Source of the DNA: an uncultured Fodinibius sp.
Lineage (GTDB): Bacteria; Bacteroidota; Rhodothermia; Balneolales; Balneolaceae
Reading direction: 5' to 3'
Assembly: GCA_913056235.1 (NCBI GenBank)
Contig: CAJXMW010000001.1
Location: 868,001 to 932,000, forward strand
DNA length: 64,000 nucleotides
Of this stretch, positions 59,759 through 64,000 are shown piece by piece. How positions within the stretch are numbered: the stretch's first letter is position 1; the number at the start of each line of letters is the position of its first letter. A program made the translations under genes and the position numbers. The notes under the pieces are model-generated. The model searched no databases and was not told the origin of the DNA. It was given only the letters and a program-made list of their open reading frames with translations.

Positions 59759-60805
59759 ATGAATAGTGATATGGGATTTGGAAAACAGCTTATCGGTATA
59801 CTGGCCATCGCTCTTGTTATGGGATGTGCCAACACCGGGGAACAGCAACAGCAGTCTGAACGCGATACTACGAAAAAAGATTGGGCGCTCGTCATTCATG
59901 GCGGGGCGGGAGCCATCTCGCAAGACAAGCCCGAGTCGGTGAAAAAGGCCTATAAGGCCGCTTTGGATTCGGCGCTTTCCGAGGGAGAAGCTGTACTCAA
60001 AGATGGTGGTGAGGCCATTGATGCTGTAGAACATGTGATCAACTACTTGGAAAATAATCCCCGGTTTAATGCAGGCAAAGGTGCCGTATTTACTCATGAT
60101 GGGGGACATGAACTGGATGCTGCTCTCATGGTCGGGAATACGCGTAATGCCGGTACGATAACCGGTGTACGGACCGTAAAAAATCCCATCTCCTTGGCGC
60201 GGATGGTGATGGAAGAGTCCAAGCATGTAATGTTTGCCGGCGATGGAGCCGAAGAGTTTGCTGATAAGATGGGCGTTGAACGGGTTAATCAAGACTATTT
60301 TTATAATGAAGATCGATATAAAGCCTGGAAACGCTCGCTGCAAGAGGATGCGCAATCCAGTAATATGAACCAGCAAGATTCGCCGCAATATAACCTCAAG
60401 GAAAAGTTTGGTACGGTAGGTTGTGTAGCTGTTGATAAGGAGGGTCAGATCGTTGCCGGTACTTCCACAGGTGGTATGACCAATAAAATGTTTGGACGCG
60501 TCGGTGATGTGCCTGTTGTTGGAGCTGGGACCTATGCCAGTGACGAAGTGGCCGTATCTATGACCGGATGGGGCGAAAAAATTATGCGAGCCGTCTCGGG
60601 ACACACGGTGAGTGCTTATATGAAATACAAACCGGCAACTCTTGAAGAGGCAGGTAACTATTTGTTGCAGGATGTCTTGAATCCCGGTGAGGCAGGCATG
60701 ATTGCCGTCGATAAATACGGCAACACCTATATGAATATGAATACGAAAGGGATGTACCGCGCCACGTCTGATTCGGAAGGCAATCGTGAAGTAGCGATCT
60801 GGTAG
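59759..60805 (+). CDS. isoaspartyl peptidase / L-asparaginase (Ntn hydrolase), lipoprotein
   Basis: A 348-residue plant-type asparaginase precursor with an SPII signal (LVMGC, Cys23), so it is envelope-anchored rather than cytoplasmic. Family blocks: WALVIHGGAGAI, GGEAIDAVEHVINYLENNP, NAGKGAVFTHDGGHELDAAL and MEESKHVMFAGDGAEEFA. The autocleavage nucleophile is Thr219 in KFGTVGCVAVD. The beta subunit starts there and continues with GTSTGGMTNKMFGRVGDVP and GAGTYASDE. It hydrolyses isoaspartyl dipeptides and asparagine. Divergent from comEC. Confidence 0.95.
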   Translation: MNSDMGFGKQLIGILAIALVMGCANTGEQQQQSERDTTKKDWALVIHGGAGAISQDKPESVKKAYKAALDSALSEGEAVLKDGGEAIDAVEHVINYLENNPRFNAGKGAVFTHDGGHELDAALMVGNTRNAGTITGVRTVKNPISLARMVMEESKHVMFAGDGAEEFADKMGVERVNQDYFYNEDRYKAWKRSLQEDAQSSNMNQQDSPQYNLKEKFGTVGCVAVDKEGQIVAGTSTGGMTNKMFGRVGDVPVVGAGTYASDEVAVSMTGWGEKIMRAVSGHTVSAYMKYKPATLEEAGNYLLQDVLNPGEAGMIAVDKYGNTYMNMNTKGMYRATSDSEGNREVAIW

Positions 60806-60824
60806 TAATGAGTGCTAATGTATT

Positions 60825-60870
60825 AGGGTGTTAACGAGTTGAATTTTGTGGTTGTCAGCGTTAACACCCT
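60825..60870. terminator. long inverted repeat between convergent genes
   Basis: AGGGTGTTAACG (60825-60836) and CGTTAACACCCT (60859-60870) form a 12-bp perfect stem. Outer arms AGTGCT (60811-60816) and AGCACT (60880-60885) extend it. There is no T-run, but the place between convergent stops fits a bidirectional terminator. Confidence 0.65.
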
Positions 60871-60884
60871 TGGCACTTCAGCAC

Positions 60885-61655
60885 TTAAAGACTGCGGTAA
60901 AACCGTTCGCGCAGATCTTGAATATAGATACCAATCTTATTACGCAACGTAAACAGCTGCTCGTGAAAGTAAAGATATTGCTTTTTGGGCAGGTAGTGGG
61001 TGTCTTTCAAATCGCGTTGTAGGATGGTGAGGGCATCATTTGCGCAATAGAGTGCCTTTTTAGTATAGGCTATGTTGCCGCCAAGAAATTCGTGGTCGAA
61101 CCCAAAAGAATATCCCCCGGCAACTTTAGCACCAATTTTTAGCACATTGCCTACAAATTCGTTGTAGTCGTTAGTCAAATGCTGGGGATTGATATTTTCA
61201 GCCCAGTGCAGGATCAGAGCTGCCAGTTCGCGCGAGCTGTTGTACACATCCAGCGTTTCGATTGAGCCGTTTTCCGACATCGCATAATCTTCGCTCAGCT
61301 CTTTCCATTCTTCGCCGAAATCATAATCGTCTTCGTCTTCCAGGAAAAAGTCTTCTTCGAGATCACCGAATAGGAATTCGTCCAAGTCGTCCCACTCATC
61401 GTCATCATCCAGCTCCTCGTCATCTTCGTCCGGGAAATAGGCGTCGTCGAACTGAAGTTCTTCTTCAATAAAAGCGTCCACGGCGTCTAGCTCGTCGGCA
61501 TTTTCTTTAAGCAGGGTAAGCCAGCGGGGCAGGTTCTCGGAACGTTCAGGAGCAATAAATTTGCGTAAATGAGTGCTCTTTTTTTCGATCTCATTGAGGT
61601 GAGCTTCCCACTGATGCTCATCCCAGATACCATCATTAAAGTTGCCGTTAAACAT
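60885..61655 (-). CDS. acidic cytoplasmic protein of unknown function
   Basis: A 256-residue protein without signal or membrane segment. An extremely acidic low-complexity stretch occupies residues about 55-120 (Asp/Glu with Phe, Trp and Leu, such as DDEELDDDDEWDDLDEF). Around it are helical parts: N-terminal EIEKKSTHLRKFIAPERS, and a C-terminal region (about 135-256) with SRELAALILHWAENINPQHL and YLPKKQYLYFHEQLFTLRNK. No family is recognised. It stands alone between asparaginase and purine nucleoside phosphorylase. Confidence 0.72.
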   Translation of the reverse strand: MFNGNFNDGIWDEHQWEAHLNEIEKKSTHLRKFIAPERSENLPRWLTLLKENADELDAVDAFIEEELQFDDAYFPDEDDEELDDDDEWDDLDEFLFGDLEEDFFLEDEDDYDFGEEWKELSEDYAMSENGSIETLDVYNSSRELAALILHWAENINPQHLTNDYNEFVGNVLKIGAKVAGGYSFGFDHEFLGGNIAYTKKALYCANDALTILQRDLKDTHYLPKKQYLYFHEQLFTLRNKIGIYIQDLRERFYRSL

Positions 61656-61833
61656 ATTGAATGGTATATGATATGGTTAATGGTCATTGCTGAGGGAAAA
61701 AACACCGTGGCGTTCTTCCTTCAGAACTAGTAATAAAAGTAACGCTTTTCAGGGAGAAATTGGTATCACAAAGATTAGAATTTGCTACAATTTTCGAACT
61801 GTTAAAAAAGTTTGTTAAAAGTGGGTTCTTTCC

Positions 61834-62670
61834 CTATAGTCGCTCGAGTACCCCCATGATGACTTTCGTCATTTTGGGTTCCGCAATACCAGCTGCTTCT
61901 AAAACCTCCTCTATATTTACCGGTTCCAGGGCATCAGGCAGGCATTCATCGGTAATGACCGATATACCCAGCACATCCATATTCATGTGTACAGCAGTGA
62001 TTACTTCTGGAACCGTACTCATGCCCACAACATCAGCCCCAATCTGTCGCAGAAAGCGGTACTCGGCCTTGGTTTCCAGCATGGGGCCACTAAGGGCTAA
62101 ATACACTCCCTGGTGCATTTTGATACCCTTGTCTAGCGCCACCTGTTCAGCTAGTTCGATAAATTCTTCAGTGTAGGGTTCGCTCATATCGGGGAAGCGT
62201 GGTCCGAGCTCATCGTCGTTGGGACCGATCAGCGGATTATCACCCAGCATGTTGATGTGATCGTTGATCAGCATGATTTCGCCGCGCGAGTAATTGGGAT
62301 TCATTCCGCCACATGCATTGCTGACCAAGAGTGTTTCAGTGCTGAGTGCATGTAGAACCCGCAACGGAAAAGCAATTTGCTGCATGCTGTATCCCTCGTA
62401 GTAATGGAAACGTCCCTGCATGGCCACAACTTTTTTTCCGCTCAAGGTGCCGAACAGGAGGTGACCGGCATGACTTTCGACTGTGGAGACCGGAAAGTGC
62501 GGAATGTCAGCGTAAGAGATACTGTCAATTACATCAATCTCGTCGGCCAGGTTGCCGAGACCGGTTCCAAGGATAACAAGGTAATGGGGGCGTTCATCAG
62601 TATGTTCTTTGAGATAAGAGAGGGCTTCATCACGTTTTTTTCGAAACTCTTCGACGGATTCTCGCTGCAT
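61834..62670 (-). CDS. purine-nucleoside phosphorylase
   Basis: Trimeric class I PNP that splits inosine and guanosine to base and ribose-1-phosphate in purine salvage. The 278-residue protein has the phosphate loop VILGTGLGNLADEI, ESHAGHLLFGTLSGKKVVAM, GRFHYYEGYSMQQI, SNACGGMNPNYSRGEIMLIN, and the base site LETKAEYRFLRQIGADVVGM then STVPEVI. These are the low-molecular-mass PNP (PunA/mammalian type) motifs, not DeoD. Confidence 0.96.
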   Translation of the reverse strand: MQRESVEEFRKKRDEALSYLKEHTDERPHYLVILGTGLGNLADEIDVIDSISYADIPHFPVSTVESHAGHLLFGTLSGKKVVAMQGRFHYYEGYSMQQIAFPLRVLHALSTETLLVSNACGGMNPNYSRGEIMLINDHINMLGDNPLIGPNDDELGPRFPDMSEPYTEEFIELAEQVALDKGIKMHQGVYLALSGPMLETKAEYRFLRQIGADVVGMSTVPEVITAVHMNMDVLGISVITDECLPDALEPVNIEEVLEAAGIAEPKMTKVIMGVLERL

Positions 62671-62824
62671 TGGACAATAGTTGTTTTTTGATTAATTGAT
62701 TTGGGAAAATAGGGAAAGCAGAGCACAAAATGTACTGTTGGGGAAAGGCAGCTATAGGGGAATATGGTATATGGTTACTGCTAGCCTTATAACTTATACC
62801 CTATTTCTTTCTTATACCAAAATC

Positions 62825-63451
62825 TTAATCAAGGTCGTCGATGATATCGTCCATGTCTTCAGCACCGGGCGGAAGGGGTTGAGCCTCTTCTTCGAACTCC
62901 TGTTCAGATTCATCGAAAAGAGCTTCGGTGCGCCGTTTGGCCTGCTCGTTAAGCTTCTCCGAAAAGGCCTCATCATCTTTGGGCAGATCAAACAAAGCCG
63001 CCTCGTCTTTGGAGAACTGCTCCAGGGACTCGTGAGCCAATTCAAGATACGAGCGAATGCCCCCGATGATTTCTTTGCGCCGGTCCAGCAGACGAATGAT
63101 ACTTTGACGTACCTGCTGTCGTTGCTGAGTGGCTTCGCGGATAATAGACTCAGCCTCCATTTCGGCCTTTTCAATCTTGTTGCGGGCATCTTTGCGTGCG
63201 CTGGTGAGCTTTTGCTCGGCCGATTCTTTGGCCGTTTGCAGGGTCTCGTGAAGGGCTTCCTCTACGCGTTCATAGTGCTTGAGCTTTTCTTCCAGATCCT
63301 CAATACGGTTTTCGAGCTCGCGGTTTTTGGCAACCAGGTGTTCCCACTCATTGGACATCAAATTCAGAAAAGCCTGAACTTCATCTTTGTCGTAACCGCG
63401 AAGTGACTTCTCAAATTCCTGTTGCTTGATTTCCAGTGCCGTTAATTTCAT
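62825..63451 (-). CDS. DivIVA domain-containing protein
   Basis: A 208-residue cytoplasmic coiled-coil protein. The N-terminal 60 residues are the DivIVA/GpsB lipid-binding head (MKLTALEIKQQEFEKSLRGY and DEVQAFLNLMSNEWEHLV). A long coiled coil follows (RELENRIEDLEEKLKHYERV to about 165), then an acidic end. DivIVA proteins bind curved membrane at poles or septa and steer division or growth, and the head is intact. It lies 45 bp after the PspB-like gene on the same strand and ends 154 bp before PNP. In this lineage its function is not established. Confidence 0.9.
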   Translation of the reverse strand: MKLTALEIKQQEFEKSLRGYDKDEVQAFLNLMSNEWEHLVAKNRELENRIEDLEEKLKHYERVEEALHETLQTAKESAEQKLTSARKDARNKIEKAEMEAESIIREATQQRQQVRQSIIRLLDRRKEIIGGIRSYLELAHESLEQFSKDEAALFDLPKDDEAFSEKLNEQAKRRTEALFDESEQEFEEEAQPLPPGAEDMDDIIDDLD

Positions 63452-63496
63452 AGGTGTTGCCCTTTGCCTTCAGATAAGTTGTATAAATGTAACGTG

Positions 63497-63853
63497 CTAT
63501 TCCCGCAGCATGTTCCGTAGATTTTGGTCCCCGGATGATGACTTTTCCTCTTCGGTGTCGTGGTCATCTATTTCGATTTCCTCTTTTGGCGCTTCAATCT
63601 GTTTTGATCCGGATTTATTTTCACTCTCTTCTTCGGTAGCTATAGCTTCGAGATGCTGTAGCCTGCGCTCGGTGTTCTTTTTGTGCTCCATAAATGCCTT
63701 GGCCAGGCGGTTGAATTCCTCTTCCGGTATAGAGCTGTTATTGCGGTTGATCCACGCTTTGATTAGTCCAAATGTCTTTGCTGCGAGATAGCCGACCAAC
63801 GCAAATGCTCCGAGCGAGCCGACTAGTGCAACGACCATTTCTTCAAAACTCAT
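63497..63853 (-). CDS. small membrane protein, PspB-like
   Basis: A 118-residue protein with one N-terminal transmembrane segment (MVVALVGSLGAFALVGYLAA) followed by a helix (FNRLAKAFMEHKKNTERRLQ then HLEAIATEEE). That order of membrane anchor and basic helix ending in LExI resembles PspB of the phage-shock system. A disordered acidic tail of about 45 residues follows, ending LRNMLRE. Its ATG overlaps the stop of the upstream gene (ATGA). The PspB link rests on architecture, not on a clear sequence match. Confidence 0.65.
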   Translation of the reverse strand: MSFEEMVVALVGSLGAFALVGYLAAKTFGLIKAWINRNNSSIPEEEFNRLAKAFMEHKKNTERRLQHLEAIATEEESENKSGSKQIEAPKEEIEIDDHDTEEEKSSSGDQNLRNMLRE

Positions 63854-64000
63854 GATTGAACCTTATCCTTTTTTTGCAGATCGTTGGTTAAAGAGCCTTC
63901 ATTTTGTGAAGCCTCAATTTGCCAGAAACTATCCTTTTCGTCTTCATCTTTGTTTTCTTCGGCGATAATGGCTTCCAGATTTTCAACGCGTTTCTGCATT
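63850..64000 (-). CDS. partial gene cut by the window edge, C-terminal end
   Basis: An open frame runs off the right edge. The visible 50 residues start QKRVENLEAIIAEENKDEDE and end LQKKDKVQS. The stop TGA (63850-63852) overlaps the ATG of the next gene (ATGA), a tight coupling. A terminal (R)xENLEAI helix is usual at the C-terminus of PspC-like proteins and of PspB, so an upstream pspC-like gene is plausible. A start at 63999 is possible, but more of the gene probably lies beyond. Confidence 0.6.
   Translation of the reverse strand, partial: MQKRVENLEAIIAEENKDEDEKDSFWQIEASQNEGSLTNDLQKKDKVQS

Noticed and set aside
62696-63406. 236-codon plus-strand open frame
   Set aside because: Antisense to the DivIVA gene. 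The acidic coiled coil on the other strand explains the open frame.

Overview
The window reads as chromosomal DNA of a Gram-negative bacterium of the Bacteroidota/Balneolota type (Balneolaceae-like is my inference). The signs are many SPII lipoproteins and secreted proteins, a TonB-dependent receptor with three DUF4249 partners, a curli (type VIII secretion) locus, secreted zinc proteases, and housekeeping genes typical of that group. I see no tRNA, rRNA, CRISPR array, insertion sequence or intact prophage.

Layout. 0.2-9 kb: an amino-acid permease fused to a PTS EIIA-like and a TrkA-C-like domain; a divergent pair of small HTH regulators sharing a palindromic operator; then single secreted or lipoprotein genes (LVIVD-repeat lipoprotein, azurin-like cupredoxin, two tandem Bor-like lipoproteins, a DUF4097 protein). 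9-14 kb: proline dehydrogenase, a DoxX-like protein, a large membrane gluzincin-like protein, ferritin overlapping a DUF3267 membrane zincin. 14-20.6 kb, minus strand: the curli locus in the order csgE-csgF-csgG-curlin-curlin-curlin/CsgB-like-lipoprotein. CsgE carries an N-terminal LysM domain and CsgG carries a C-terminal beta-barrel-like extension. 20.9-31.5 kb: iodotyrosine-deiodinase-like nitroreductase, M1 peptidase, membrane-anchored MutS-family ATPase, orphan PAS histidine kinase, fused chorismate mutase/prephenate dehydrogenase (tyrA), uvrB and a methyltransferase.

31.9-35 kb: a fasciclin lipoprotein and two paralogous secreted proteins flanked by about 107-bp direct repeats. 35-39 kb: the conserved ffh-rpsP-rimM-trmD-rplS translation cluster, with an unusually long acidic tail on S16. 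39.3-45 kb: two DUF4398-type lipoproteins (one with an OmpA domain), a decayed OmpA-domain remnant, fabI, a large DUF5117/DUF4953-type metalloprotease, and aat. 45-53.5 kb: an ECF sigma/anti-sigma/secreted-protein operon divergent from three DUF4249 lipoproteins and a TonB-dependent receptor. 53.5-64 kb: dxs-xseB, an AI-2E family permease, comEC, a lipoprotein isoaspartyl peptidase, an acidic protein, purine nucleoside phosphorylase, a DivIVA-domain protein and two small proteins that look PspB/PspC-like, the last cut by the window edge.

The strongest candidate for an unusual system is the curli locus: LysM-CsgE and CsgG-barrel fusions, three dissimilar curlin-repeat subunits, hairpins in the gaps between the subunit genes, and a terminal lipoprotein of unknown role. 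The DUF4249 x3/TonB receptor module with its cysteine-cluster loops and neighbouring ECF sigma operon is second.
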